Assembly (NCBI GenBank): GCA_963817015.1
Contig: CAWFMV010000019.1
Location: forward strand, 1,192,372-1,256,371
Direction of reading: 5' to 3'
DNA from: VAZQ01 sp963817015
GTDB lineage: Bacteria > Pseudomonadota > Alphaproteobacteria > Rhizobiales > Xanthobacteraceae
DNA: 64,000 bases
Shown here: in pieces, positions 38,144-47,185 of the stretch
Position numbering within the stretch: position 1 is the first letter of the stretch
Layout: every line of letters starts with the position of its first letter
Translations under genes and position numbers: made by a program
Notes under the pieces: model-generated
What the model saw: only the letters and a program-made list of their open reading frames with translations
Told to the model about the DNA's origin: nothing
Database searches by the model: none

Positions 38144-39622
38144 TTACCAGAGATCAGGCAGTGAGGGGCTCTGGATATGCCTAACCGTGATCTTGTGCGT
38201 CGCCGCGGCGTTGTAGTTAGTTGGGATTTCCCGGCGGGCGCGCGGATTGCATCTAGTTCGCGTGGACTGGATGGCATTCTTCCACCAGTACAACATTTGC
38301 GAGATACTGTCGACCTGATCGTCATGCTTCCCATGAGGAAAGGCCTGCAGTTCTTTGAATAGTGTTTCCAACCAGGGTGCACTATTGGGGATCCAGACGC
38401 GGCCTTTTTCCATCAGGAGGGTCACGGCTTCAAAGCGGTGTGCTTTATTTCCCTGAGGGTGGCTTGAAGTAACATACTTTCCAAGCTCATCTTTCAAGTC
38501 CTGGTACAATGACATGCCACTTCCCACGGCCTCGACAATCATCAAGCTTGGATCCCACTTTTGGTCGAGACCGAGGAGTGCTTTTCTCAGCTCTGGAAAG
38601 CTGACTTGCTTTCGCCAGAGATCAAGCAGGTAGAACTGTCGTTCGACATAGCCCCAAATTGTGCATACCGAATAGTCACCGCCATCCACGACGGTCGCGA
38701 CATCGACGCTGAAAAAGATGTGCTCAAACTTGGGCGGCACAGTGAACCGCTTCAGCAACCCAAGATCGAGGAAGCCAGCGCCAGTGGGTAGAGGGTTCTG
38801 TTGGTACTGCGACTGAAAGGCAGCCTTACCCAGTTCGTGCTCCAACTGTTTGGCGCGGGCTTCATCGATGCGTGCAGGGTGAAGATATTCTCCGGCTTTG
38901 CGGTGGTGGAACAGATTTGGGCCGCGCTCATGTTTTTCATCTTGTGTGGCCACGAGGGGCAGGGATACGACCTCCCAGCCACCGAGCTCCAGAATACGGC
39001 CCACAACGTCGTCAGGGTGAAGGCGTTGGGCAATCAGCAAGATGCCGCCCTCGTTAGGGTTGTTCAGTCGCGTTGGTAGGTTGAAGACCCACTGCGCGAC
39101 GTCATCCCTTCGCGATTCCGAACCCACGTCTTGAAATTTCATTGGATCGTCGACGATGATAAAGTCCGCTCCCTTCCCGGTGATCGTCCCGCCCACCGTG
39201 GTGGCATAGCGCTCACCACCCTGAACCGTTCGAAGATGCATGTCTGTCGCCTTTTCAAGTTGCACCTCGGGAAAGGCAGCGGCGTAGCAAGGGGATGCCA
39301 TGAACTTGCGGGTCTGGTTGGAGAAGTCCTTTGCGAGATCTTCGCCATAGCTTGCACATATGATCTTGGCGGCGGGATTACGCCCCAAAATCCATGCGGG
39401 CAGGGCCACGGAACCAATTGTGGACTTGAGGTGGCGCGGTGGCATGCAGATAACCAATCGCTTGATCTTGCCTTCTGCAAAAAGACGAAGCTTCCAAGAC
39501 AGGACGTCAATGTACCAGTTCGGGAGGAATGGCGTTCCCGGGTTTAGCTCCACATGAGTCTTCTCGACGCAAACACCTAAGTCCGTCCGCATAGCCAACG
39601 ATATGTCGATGCTAGGTTCCAT
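38144..39622 (-). CDS. Phage terminase large subunit
   Basis: 492 aa. ATPase half: LVICMPPRHLKST (Walker A) and the Walker B FIIVDDPMKF. Nuclease half: HIFFSVDVATVVDGGDYSV with the catalytic Asp, and the late acidic KHDDQVDSISQMLYWW. It would package DNA into a capsid, but no portal, capsid or tail genes follow. It is the third gene of a cassette with DUF5681 and a ParB-methylase. This cassette may be a prophage or gene-transfer-agent relic. Confidence 0.9.
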   Translation of the reverse strand: MEPSIDISLAMRTDLGVCVEKTHVELNPGTPFLPNWYIDVLSWKLRLFAEGKIKRLVICMPPRHLKSTIGSVALPAWILGRNPAAKIICASYGEDLAKDFSNQTRKFMASPCYAAAFPEVQLEKATDMHLRTVQGGERYATTVGGTITGKGADFIIVDDPMKFQDVGSESRRDDVAQWVFNLPTRLNNPNEGGILLIAQRLHPDDVVGRILELGGWEVVSLPLVATQDEKHERGPNLFHHRKAGEYLHPARIDEARAKQLEHELGKAAFQSQYQQNPLPTGAGFLDLGLLKRFTVPPKFEHIFFSVDVATVVDGGDYSVCTIWGYVERQFYLLDLWRKQVSFPELRKALLGLDQKWDPSLMIVEAVGSGMSLYQDLKDELGKYVTSSHPQGNKAHRFEAVTLLMEKGRVWIPNSAPWLETLFKELQAFPHGKHDDQVDSISQMLYWWKNAIQSTRTRCNPRARREIPTNYNAAATHKITVRHIQSPSLPDLW

Positions 39623-39681
39623 CTCTTCCTCCTATCCATTCGATCCCGCCATGTGGCGCGTTTAGAGGGGCAACAAGCACG

Positions 39682-40095
39682 TCATGCCTTCGTGACGCTT
39701 TTGGCTGGTTCCAGCTGTGCCTTGATTTCTTCTGCGAGCCGAGCCTTGAAGCGCGCTATGATCTCAGCGTCCTCGACGGCGGTTGGAGCAGCCGGCATGG
39801 CGTCCGTGTCGAATGCCTCCATTTGTCCGATGAGTCGCAGCATGTGTTCACGCGCCTTGGCATCGCCTTTGATGGCGTCCGCAACCATGCGCTTGATAAT
39901 GAGCGTCTGCTTTGACAGCTTCCGAAGGCGACCGTTTTCAGTGACGTTCACCCGCTCGCTGAGCTCCTTCAAGAACTCGGTTCGGTAGTTCTCGCGGCCC
40001 TTGTCACGGCCGCGCGGATTGCCGCTCTGCCCCTTCTTGAACTGCGTATGCTGCGGGGGCTTTCGATAGCCGACGCTATAGCTCTGGCTCTTCAT
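39682..40095 (-). CDS. DUF5681 protein (small terminase-like)
   Basis: 137 aa starting VGYRKPPQHTQFKKGQSGNP, the defining motif of DUF5681 (KxxQSGNPxGR). A helical region follows (KQTLIIKRMVADAIKGDAKA). It is always found beside terminase large subunits and is probably the DNA-recognition partner. It overlaps the methylase stop by 20 bases and precedes terL by 59 bases. Confidence 0.8.
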   Translation of the reverse strand: MKSQSYSVGYRKPPQHTQFKKGQSGNPRGRDKGRENYRTEFLKELSERVNVTENGRLRKLSKQTLIIKRMVADAIKGDAKAREHMLRLIGQMEAFDTDAMPAAPTAVEDAEIIARFKARLAEEIKAQLEPAKSVTKA

Positions 40096-41566
40096 CGCGC
40101 TCCTCCTTTACGAAAGGGCCTTCTGCAGGCTTCATCTGCCGCTGTCCGCAATCCCTGTCGGCGGCGGCGAGTTCTAGTCCTCTTGTTTGTGCGACCTCTG
40201 TGAAGGACTGATTTGTTCCAAGCAAAACGGCGTGCTCGCCACTGAACCGCTCCCAACGGCGCACGATTGTGTCGACATAAGTCGGACTGATCTCGATCAG
40301 GCGCGCGCGACGGCGTGCTCGCTCGGCTGCGATCAGTGTGGAGCCTGAGCCCCCAAAGGGGTCCAGAACGAGATCGCCGGGATGGCTGCAGTCGAGGATC
40401 GCGTCGACGAGCATTGCAATTGGCTTCGGTGTGGCGTGCAGAGCCAAAGCCTCTTCGCGGCCGGTTCCGAAGGAACTCATGCCCGCGTAGTGCCAGACGT
40501 TTGTGCGCGTCCGACCATGCTGGCCCAAGGCAAAGTTGTTGACATGTTTGCCCTCGGCAATCTTGTACACCAGCACGAATTCATGCTGGCTGCGGTAGAA
40601 CGAGCCGAGCGCTGGCGCATTCTTCACCCACACAATGTGGTTCTTCAGTTCGAAGAGCACGCCGTCAGCGGCCTCCTGCAGGAGGCGAGCATGACGCCAG
40701 TCGATGAAGATAAAAGCAATGGCACCGTCAAGGCTGACACGTGCAATCAGTCCAAATGCTCTTCGCAGAAATTGGCTAAACTGGTCTGGCGTCAACTCGC
40801 CCGATGCCATTGCGAACTCATCGAACTTTCCGATGCGTTTTGTCACATGGCCGTTGACCGGGACGTTGTAGGGTGGGTCCGTCAGAACCAGGCGGACCGC
40901 AGTGTTGTCCAGAAGGCGGTTATAACTGTCGGCCTCAAGTGCGTCGCCGCATAAGACAAGGTGTTGATCGAGCTTCCAGATATCTCCAGACATGGAGATC
41001 GGAGGCGCGGAGGGCTCGGGCGGGATATCGTCAGCAGGATCCGGCTCGTGTTGGTCCGGAATGGCGATCAATCGATCGACCTCCTGGATCGAAAACCCGA
41101 TCTCCTCCATTGCGAGCTCTGGCAGGGTCGCGACGATCTCCGGCAGCTCAATGCGGAGCTGATCGCGGTCCCAGGTAGCCCATTCAGGAAAGCGACCCAT
41201 CGCGATCCTGAGGGCGCGGACCTCGATCGGTGACAGGTGCTCGATAAATATGACCGGCACCTCGGCTATTCCCAATTCGCGGCACACCATCCATCGTGCC
41301 ATCCCAGAGATGATCGTGTAATCCTGATCGACGATGATGGGGTCTATGGTCCCGTATCGGCGGATGGCCGCGGAGAGCGCTGTCAGCTTTTCGGGGCTAT
41401 GGATCCGGGCGTGGTGCGGGCTTGGCCGCACGCGACCCACAGGGACCCGCATTATCTGGGAAGCATTGACCTTCTCGATGATCGAGCGCTCTTCAGATGA
41501 GAGCGGCGCGAGGCCAGTAGTTCGCCTCGCGAGATCGTTTGAGGGTTTTGTTGATCGCAATACCAT
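40076..41566 (-). CDS. ParB-like domain + DNA methyltransferase
   Basis: 496 aa from the ATG at 41566, preceded by GGGAGCGAGG. A ParB/sulfiredoxin-like N-terminal domain (VRPSPHHARIHSPEKLTALS, then RRYGTIDPIIVDQDYTIISG) is followed by a beta-class N4/N6 methylase: catalytic DPPYN with VRLVLTDPPYNVPVNG, and the SAM site LDPFGGSGSTLIAAERA at the C-terminal end. It methylates DNA, probably adenine or N4-cytosine, as an orphan enzyme, since no restriction gene is present. It heads the terminase cassette and may mark the phage-type DNA. Confidence 0.9.
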   Translation of the reverse strand: MVLRSTKPSNDLARRTTGLAPLSSEERSIIEKVNASQIMRVPVGRVRPSPHHARIHSPEKLTALSAAIRRYGTIDPIIVDQDYTIISGMARWMVCRELGIAEVPVIFIEHLSPIEVRALRIAMGRFPEWATWDRDQLRIELPEIVATLPELAMEEIGFSIQEVDRLIAIPDQHEPDPADDIPPEPSAPPISMSGDIWKLDQHLVLCGDALEADSYNRLLDNTAVRLVLTDPPYNVPVNGHVTKRIGKFDEFAMASGELTPDQFSQFLRRAFGLIARVSLDGAIAFIFIDWRHARLLQEAADGVLFELKNHIVWVKNAPALGSFYRSQHEFVLVYKIAEGKHVNNFALGQHGRTRTNVWHYAGMSSFGTGREEALALHATPKPIAMLVDAILDCSHPGDLVLDPFGGSGSTLIAAERARRRARLIEISPTYVDTIVRRWERFSGEHAVLLGTNQSFTEVAQTRGLELAAADRDCGQRQMKPAEGPFVKEERDEEPEL

Positions 41567-41994
41567 GACCTCGCTCCCGTTCGAGCTGTCGTCACGGCGT
41601 GCGTGCAGCACGCCGCGGCGACAGCGGGTTGACCCCACTGTCTGACCAATCAGCATGCCCTCCTTGGCTGGAAATTCCTGCGCCGCACTGGGTGCGATGA
41701 TCGCCGTCTCCTATCCGGCCGATCCTAGGCAGAGCCTGTAGAGGCTCGAGGCCAACGCATGTTGCCACTAGTCAAATGGCAAGCGCGTCATCGATGAAAG
41801 ATCAATCGCGGAATAACAACAAGCCCTTTTTCTTACGTTCCACAGTTTTGACGAAAGTGGACTTGCTGCTTTTGGTCCGATTGGTTCGGAGCAGATCTCT
41901 GGGCCAACTCGATTGCAGATGTTGGTGGCCAACGGACAAGGCGCACAGAACCATTTTACGGATAGTCCACAGGCTGGCGAAGGCGGGGGTTTAC

Positions 41995-42037
41995 GCGTAC
42001 GGTGATCTGCCGTACACTGTACGGCAGACTCACGTAC
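41995..42037 (+). promoter_or_regulatory. Nested palindrome upstream of RHH-like gene
   Basis: GCGTACGGTGAT, then CTGCCGTAC-ACT-GTACGGCAG (9-bp arms at 42007-42015 and 42019-42027), then ACTCACGTAC. It ends 16 bases before the ATG, so it likely covers the promoter or leader: a candidate autoregulatory operator. Confidence 0.6.
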
Positions 42038-42052
42038 CTAACGGGGCGCGAA

Positions 42053-42385
42053 ATGCCGCTTACCATACGAAAAAAGCAGGCACCTGCACCGCAGGCCGTT
42101 CAGAATACGTCCGACCCTAGCGCGGACGCTAATCCATCGCCGGAAAGCAGCAAGTCGAAACTCGGCCTCAGAGGAAGCCGCCAAGGAGGCCATCGGGAAC
42201 TTAAGAGCAGAAGAAGGGAGCTCCGGCTTACTCCCTCTGCTGATGATGTGATTAAACGCGCAATGGAATTGTCAGGACTGACGGCCGGCGACCTTGCATA
42301 TGAGGCAGCCAGAAGGCTTTTAGAATTCCACAACGCCAACGGACGCTCAGATCGAGCTGGGAAGAGGTCAATTCGACGGGTTTGA
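42053..42385 (+). CDS. Ribbon-helix-helix/DUF1778-like small protein
   Basis: 110 aa. A disordered N-terminal half (Pro/Ser rich) leads to a basic linker (RGSRQGGHRELKSRRRELRL) and a C-terminal ELRLTPSADDVIKRAMELSG / LTAGDLAYEAARRLLEFHN segment. That segment resembles the RHH fold of DUF1778 antitoxins. No GNAT toxin gene follows. The gene is bracketed by two similar palindromes (41995 and 42419), as expected for a small autoregulator, possibly mobile. DNA binding is inferred. Confidence 0.6.
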   Translation: MPLTIRKKQAPAPQAVQNTSDPSADANPSPESSKSKLGLRGSRQGGHRELKSRRRELRLTPSADDVIKRAMELSGLTAGDLAYEAARRLLEFHNANGRSDRAGKRSIRRV

Positions 42386-42418
42386 TTGGGAGTAGCCGTA
42401 CGAAGCTGGACATTTGAA

Positions 42419-42463
42419 GCGTACGGCGATTCACCGTACAGTGTACGGTGAAATCACGTACGG
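42419..42463 (+). promoter_or_regulatory. Nested palindrome downstream of RHH-like gene
   Basis: GCGTACGGCGAT, then TTCACCGTAC-AGT-GTACGGTGAA (10-bp arms 42430-42439 and 42443-42452), then ATCACGTACGG. It has the same architecture as the upstream site with compensating arm changes (CTG..CAG to TCA..TGA). Confidence 0.6.
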
Positions 42464-43404
42464 CTTGGCAGATTAGGAACTCCACAGCCCTAAGGCCCTG
42501 AGACTCGGAAGACCAACGACGGGGGGGTGACCTACCAGCGCCTTACACTGAGATTCCATTTCAAACTTCCTGCAAAGCGTTCCAAAATTCCCTGCTTAAA
42601 GACATAGGGAATTTCATCGAGAAATCCCATTTGGAGGCGCTGTCTGGAGACGCGACTGGTTCTTCCTACTCTCAATCGCAGAAAATTCCCTGCTTTTTCC
42701 CGTTGAGCAGGGAAAAGGTCGGCCTGAGACAGGTTAGATACCGACTGCCTCCGCCACCACGCAGTCCGCCAAATGGAGGAACGCTGGGCGCAGATGATGG
42801 CGACCCTTAGCAATGTCCGAGTTGACAATTCTTAAAAGCCTTCTGGACAATGAGGCACGGACACATCAGGAGCGTTGATCTGTTTAGTGCCTTCAAGAAA
42901 GAGTACGAAAAAAGGTTGGTCGGCCATGTCAACCGAATTTTTCAACACAATCGGCCCGTTTCGACCGTTCGTTGCAGTGCAGTGATACGTCCGGAATTGG
43001 GGGTAGACCGGACTCGTCGCGGACATCGTGAAACCGACGCGATTGACCCGTTGCGGCCCGGCGGTTGCGCCGCGCGTCGATTTCAGCAACTGGGCGTGTT
43101 CGCTGCCCGGGTATTCAGGATCGATTTCGTTTTATCTCCCCGGTGATACCGTGACGAGATCGAAGCCATCACGATCGGCGCTATTCGCCGGCATCATTGT
43201 TTTGGCTGGCTGGCTGCTCACTTTGGAAGCGGTGCCGCTCAAAGCGAGCTATCTGATTCTGCTGCGAAGAATTGTCGTTTTCGGCACCATCGAGAGCCTC
43301 GCGCGAACAATCACGCCGCGCCAGGTCCGCGTAGAAAGCGCTACCGATCCCGCTTATGGCAGAAGGGCGAGCCACGTACGAGGCTCTAGTGGGTGCCCGC
43401 CCCA
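42464..43404. other. Long stretch without a convincing gene
   Basis: It contains a 9-bp inverted repeat TTCCCTGCT / AGCAGGGAA at 42687-42695 and 42707-42715, inside repeated AAATTCCCTGCT motifs (also near 42588). Such tracts often border integrated elements. A frame at 43150-43300 could encode one membrane helix (GIIVLAGWLLTLEAVPL), but it has no start signal. Confidence 0.35.
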
Positions 43405-45037
43405 TTAGAAGCCCATGCCTCCGCCGGAGGACATGCCGGCAGGCGAACCATTCTTGTTCGGGAGCTCTGCCACCATCGCTTCGGTGGTGATGAGCAAACC
43501 AGCGACCGATGCTGCGCCCTGTAGCGCCGCACGCACCACCTTCGTCGGATCAATGATGCCCTTCGACATCATATTGACGTACTCGCCCGACTGCGCGTCG
43601 AAGCCGAAGGCGTAGGTATCCTTCTCAAGGATCTTGCCGACCACGACCGAGCCGTCCTCGCCCGCATTGAGTGCAATCTGGCGCGCCGGCCACGAGAGTG
43701 CCTTGCGGACGATCTCGACGCCGGTCTTCTGGTCGTCGTTATGTGTGCGCAACTTCTTCAGCACTTCGCTGGCGCGCAGTAGCGCCACGCCGCCGCCCGG
43801 CAGGATGCCTTCCTCGACAGCCGCGCGGGTCGCGTGCATCGCATCGTCGACCCGATCCTTGCGCTCCTTGACCTCGACCTCAGTGGCACCGCCGACGCGG
43901 ATCACTGCAACCCCGCCAGCGAGTTTGGCGAGCCGCTCCTGGAGCTTCTCGCGATCGTAGTCGGAGGTGGTTTCCTCGATTTGCGCCTTGATCTGATGGA
44001 TGCGCGCCTCGATGTCGGCTTTCTTGCCGGCGCCGCTGACGATCGTGGTATTTTCCTTCTCGATCGTCACCTTCTTGGCGCGCCCGAGCATGGCGAGCGT
44101 GACGTTTTCGAGCTTGATGCCGAGATCTTCCGAGATCGCCTGGCCGCCGGTCAGGACCGCGATGTCCTGAAGCATCGCCTTGCGGCGGTCGCCGAAACCG
44201 GGCGCCTTAACGGCCGCGACCTTGAGGCCGCCACGCAGCTTGTTGACCACAAGCGTGGCAAGCGCCTCCCCCTCGATCTCTTCGGCAATGATGACCAAAG
44301 GCTTCGCGGACTGCACCACGGCCTCGAGGAGAGGCAGCATTTCGTGCAATCCAGAGAGCTTCTTTTCGTAGATCAGGACGTAGGGATCATCCATCTCGAC
44401 CCGCATTTTGTCCGCGTTGGTGACAAAATAGGGGGACACGTAGCCACGGTCGAACTGCATGCCTTCGACCACTTCCAATTCGGTCTCGAGAGATTTCGCC
44501 TCCTCAATCGTGATCACGCCCTCATTGCCGACCTTCTTCATGGCATCGGCCAGAAAGCGGCCGATCTCGGCATCGCCATTCGCAGAAATGGTGCCGACTT
44601 GCGCGATCTCCTCGTTGGAGGTGACCTTCTTGGAGTTCTTCTGCAAGGTCCGCGACGACCGCCTCAACGGCAAGATCGACGCCGCGCTTGAGGTCCATCG
44701 GGTTCATCCCGGCTGCAACGGCCTTTGCGCCCTCCCTGACGATCGCGTGAGCGAGGACCGTGGCGGTCGTCGTGCCATCGCCCGCGATATCGGATGTCTT
44801 GGACGCGACTTCGCGCACCATCTGTGCGCCCATGTTCTCGAACTTGTCCTCCAGCTCGATCTCCTTGGCGACCGTAACCCCGTCCTTGGTGATGCGAGGC
44901 GCGCCGTAGGACTTGTCGAGCACGACATTACGGCCCTTGGGACCGAGCGTTACTCGGACCGCGTGGGCGAGAGTGTCGATACCGCGCAGCATTCTGTCGC
45001 GTGCGTCGACTGAGAATTTAACTTCCTTGGCAGACAT
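43405..45037 (-). pseudogene. groEL: 60-kDa chaperonin GroEL, single-base frameshift
   Basis: The first 144 codons (MSAKEVKFSVDARDRMLRGI ... DLKRGVDLAVEAVVADL) are normal GroEL with the ATP-site GDGTTTATVLA. At 44645-44646 an extra base shifts the frame. The remaining 410 codons, from QKNSKKVTSNEEIAQVGTIS to GMSSGGGMGF, are normal in the next frame. Corrected, the protein would be about 543 aa with a short C-terminus lacking the GGM repeats. It is downstream of groES by about 80 bases. This is either a dead paralogue, since this group usually carries several groESL sets, or a base-calling error. Confidence 0.85.
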
Positions 45038-45117
45038 TTCAGTAACTCCTCAAAAGAAAAGCATTTGTGTTCATTCCTCAACGATACGATTCGTCGGCCT
45101 AAACCTTGGAAGCGTTG

Positions 45118-45432
45118 TCACGCGGCCTTCTTGCGGGCTTCGGTCTCGACCAAAACCCCCATGACATCGCTTTCCTTCATGATCAGGTACTCGTCGTCAT
45201 CGATCTTGACCTCGGTGCCGGACCACTTGCCGAACAACACTCGGTCGCCGACTTTGATATCGATTGGAACGAGCTTGCCGGTCTCATCACGCCCACCGGG
45301 GCCAACGGCAACAACTTCGCCTTGCTGAGGCTTTTCCTTGGCGGTGTCGGGAATGATGATGCCTCCGGCACTTTTTGCCTCGGCTTCGATACGTTTGATT
45401 ACGATACGATCGTGAAGCGGACGGAATTTCAT
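45118..45432 (-). CDS. groES: 10-kDa co-chaperonin GroES
   Basis: 104 aa: MKFRPLHDRIVIKRIEAEAK, then GGIIIPDTAKEKPQQGEVVA (mobile loop) and VLFGKWSGTEVKIDDDEYLI. The ATG at 45432 follows GAAGGAGAG, which rules out an upstream in-frame ATG at 45492. It caps the GroEL ring. No CIRCE inverted repeat was seen in the ~240 bases upstream. Confidence 0.95.
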   Translation of the reverse strand: MKFRPLHDRIVIKRIEAEAKSAGGIIIPDTAKEKPQQGEVVAVGPGGRDETGKLVPIDIKVGDRVLFGKWSGTEVKIDDDEYLIMKESDVMGVLVETEARKKAA

Positions 45433-45675
45433 GTTTCTCTCCTTCGTATGGAAATCGGCCGAATATTTTCTCTGGCAGAGGCCGTCATTCATGGGTCCGG
45501 ACCGCGCTTGCGGACTTGCGCAGTCAACTTTTCGGTGGGCAGCGTCAGGGAAAAAGAGCGATCAACAACAACATTGAAACGAAGACGGTCGCTATCGGGG
45601 AACAATGGAATGCCTCGGTTGCCACCTCATGAAAGCCGGAGTAGACGTCATGACCAGCCTCCAACAAACCAAGTG

Positions 45676-45894
45676 TCAGAACTCCTTACCTCGCATCCAG
45701 GCCTGCACGTCGCTCTTGGCCTGCGTCTCCGAGATACCGGAGCGCTCCTTGACCATGGTGCCGAGCTGAGCCTCGTTCTTGATCGTCGACAGGTCGAAGT
45801 TGGTCATAAAGACCCATCGCTGCTGCGCGTCCTGCATGTAGCCCCGCTTGCGCGCGACCGTGCCGGCGCTCTCGCCGCCTTGAAATCCGAACAT
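45676..45894 (-). CDS. Small uncharacterised protein
   Basis: 72 aa with a CCAGGAGAATCC site before the ATG. The sequence has a Gly-rich start (MFGFQGGESAGTVARKRGYM) and a helical C-terminus (KERSGISETQAKSDVQAWM). Soluble and without Cys. No family recognised. Its position beside groES and the stress cluster suggests a stress role by association only. Confidence 0.65.
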   Translation of the reverse strand: MFGFQGGESAGTVARKRGYMQDAQQRWVFMTNFDLSTIKNEAQLGTMVKERSGISETQAKSDVQAWMRGKEF

Positions 45895-46059
45895 GAGGAT
45901 TCTCCTGGAGAGCGAGCGGCCGAAGGCCGGGCGAACAGTCCTGAAGTTCTCGCTTCGCGAAGAACCGTTCTGAATCGCTTCCCACGCCTTCTACTTGGTC
46001 ACGATCGAGGATGATACAAGTAGTTAGATTTATTTATCTTTTTCCTTCCCAGACTTAAT

Positions 46060-46077
46060 GTGAGCAATTCTGCGCGG
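46060..46077 (+). promoter_or_regulatory. TGAGCAA site, first of a pair
   Basis: GTGAGCAATTCTGCGCGG. Its right half is degenerate. It lies 70 bases upstream of a second, better-formed site. Confidence 0.4.
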
Positions 46078-46146
46078 TATTCAGCCCGGCAAGGACGTAC
46101 CCCTGAATTCCAGAGAGAACCCCGCAAACTTTGATCAGACTCGCCG

Positions 46147-46166
46147 GTGAGCAATTCTATACAGAC
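46147..46166 (+). promoter_or_regulatory. TGAGCAA site before 58-aa membrane protein
   Basis: GTGAGCAATTCTATACAGAC, oriented toward the gene at 46302. It is followed about 100 bases later by CTAGCGTGATGTATG, a tail also seen after the 49148 site. Confidence 0.6.
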
Positions 46167-46301
46167 TCGGACGACCGATCGGCTCAGTTTCGCCAAGGCC
46201 GAACGCTTCCCATTCCCCCGACTGCTAGCGAAACCGGCCCGAGTTTCCCGAGTTTCCTTCTAGCGTGATGTATGGGTGTGCGCAGAAGGATAAAAAAGAC
46301 A

Positions 46302-46478
46302 ATGCTGACCAAACCGGAGGTCGTTATCGTGCCAGTCGCGGCATCGGTTCCCAGCTCCGCTACGCTGTTTGACGGCATTTGGGCTCCAGCAGTCCTAATC
46401 ATTGGACTAGTTGTCACCTTGGCATGGACGGCACTTCTAGGATATGGGCTCGTCAATGCAGTTGCATTGGCGTTTTAG
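46302..46478 (+). CDS. Tiny membrane protein
   Basis: 58 aa from an ATG preceded by GAAGGATAAAAAAG. One membrane helix (VLIIGLVVTLAWTALLGYGLV) occupies the C-terminal half; the N-terminus is Val/Pro/Ser rich. A further in-frame ATG at 46272 lacks a site. It is preceded by two TGAGCAA palindromes. Confidence 0.6.
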   Translation: MLTKPEVVIVPVAASVPSSATLFDGIWAPAVLIIGLVVTLAWTALLGYGLVNAVALAF

Positions 46479-46662
46479 CAGTATTAGTCCTCGGTGCTTG
46501 GTAGGAGGGACGAGAACAAACAAGCGATAGAACGGCTCACGGTCGTTCAAGTATCTTGCTTCCGATCATCCAGTCTTGGCTGCTACCCAAGTGATCGTCG
46601 GTAGCGTGCCGCAATGCCGACCGACATCGGGTTTTGTGCATGCGTAGATTGGCGGTGAAGGC

Positions 46663-47163
46663 ATGACTCAAATTGATATTTCCAAAGTACAACGTGGAAA
46701 TCCGCTCGAAGTGGTCGAGCGGATGGCGACCACTCACCGATGGTCGTTCGAGCGTGTCTGCGAGGACGAGGTTACTATTGTCGTGCGGGGGAAGGGGGCC
46801 GACTATCAGGTCTCATTCACCTGGATGCGTGATATGGAGGCACTGCATCTTGCTTGCGCCTTCGAACTCAAAGTACCAGAACGCAGCAAAGCCGAGGTCC
46901 AGCATCTCATTCCGATGATCAACACGCAGATGTGGGTAGGACATTTCGATCTCTGGCTTAAGGATGGACTAGTCATGTTTCGTTACACACACTTGCTTTC
47001 CGGAGGCGTCGAGGCGTCGGATCAGCAGTGCGAGGTGCTGTTATCGGCAGCCCTCGACGCATGCGAACGGTACTACTCGGCGTTCCAGTTTGTGGCCTGG
47101 TCCGGCGAGGGCGCGCACGAGGCGCTCGAAGCGGTCATGTTCGAGACTGCTGGCTCGGCTTGA
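46663..47163 (+). CDS. YbjN-domain protein
   Basis: 166 aa. NPLEVVERMATTHRWSFERV, the beta-rich VTIVVRGKGADYQVSFTWMR, and CAFELKVPERSKAEVQHLIP with MINTQMWVGHFDLW are the hallmarks of the YbjN (putative sensory transduction regulator) fold. The family affects motility and stress phenotypes in enterobacteria; a direct biochemical role is not known. It is a single gene convergent with the cold-shock protein. Confidence 0.8.
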   Translation: MTQIDISKVQRGNPLEVVERMATTHRWSFERVCEDEVTIVVRGKGADYQVSFTWMRDMEALHLACAFELKVPERSKAEVQHLIPMINTQMWVGHFDLWLKDGLVMFRYTHLLSGGVEASDQQCEVLLSAALDACERYYSAFQFVAWSGEGAHEALEAVMFETAGSA

Positions 47164-47185
47164 GTGAGTGGTTCACGGCGATAGC

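Noticed and set aside
42850..43408. Two overlapping plus frames near 43 kb, one with a possible membrane helix
   Set aside because: No start signal or family; kept only as a note in the gap entry.
43834..44691. 285-codon plus frame opposite groEL
   Set aside because: Antisense to GroEL, low-complexity His/Leu/Asp content.
45433..45675. CIRCE or ROSE element expected before groES
   Set aside because: No TTAGCACTC/GAGTGCTAA repeat and no clear anti-Shine-Dalgarno ROSE pairing seen by eye.
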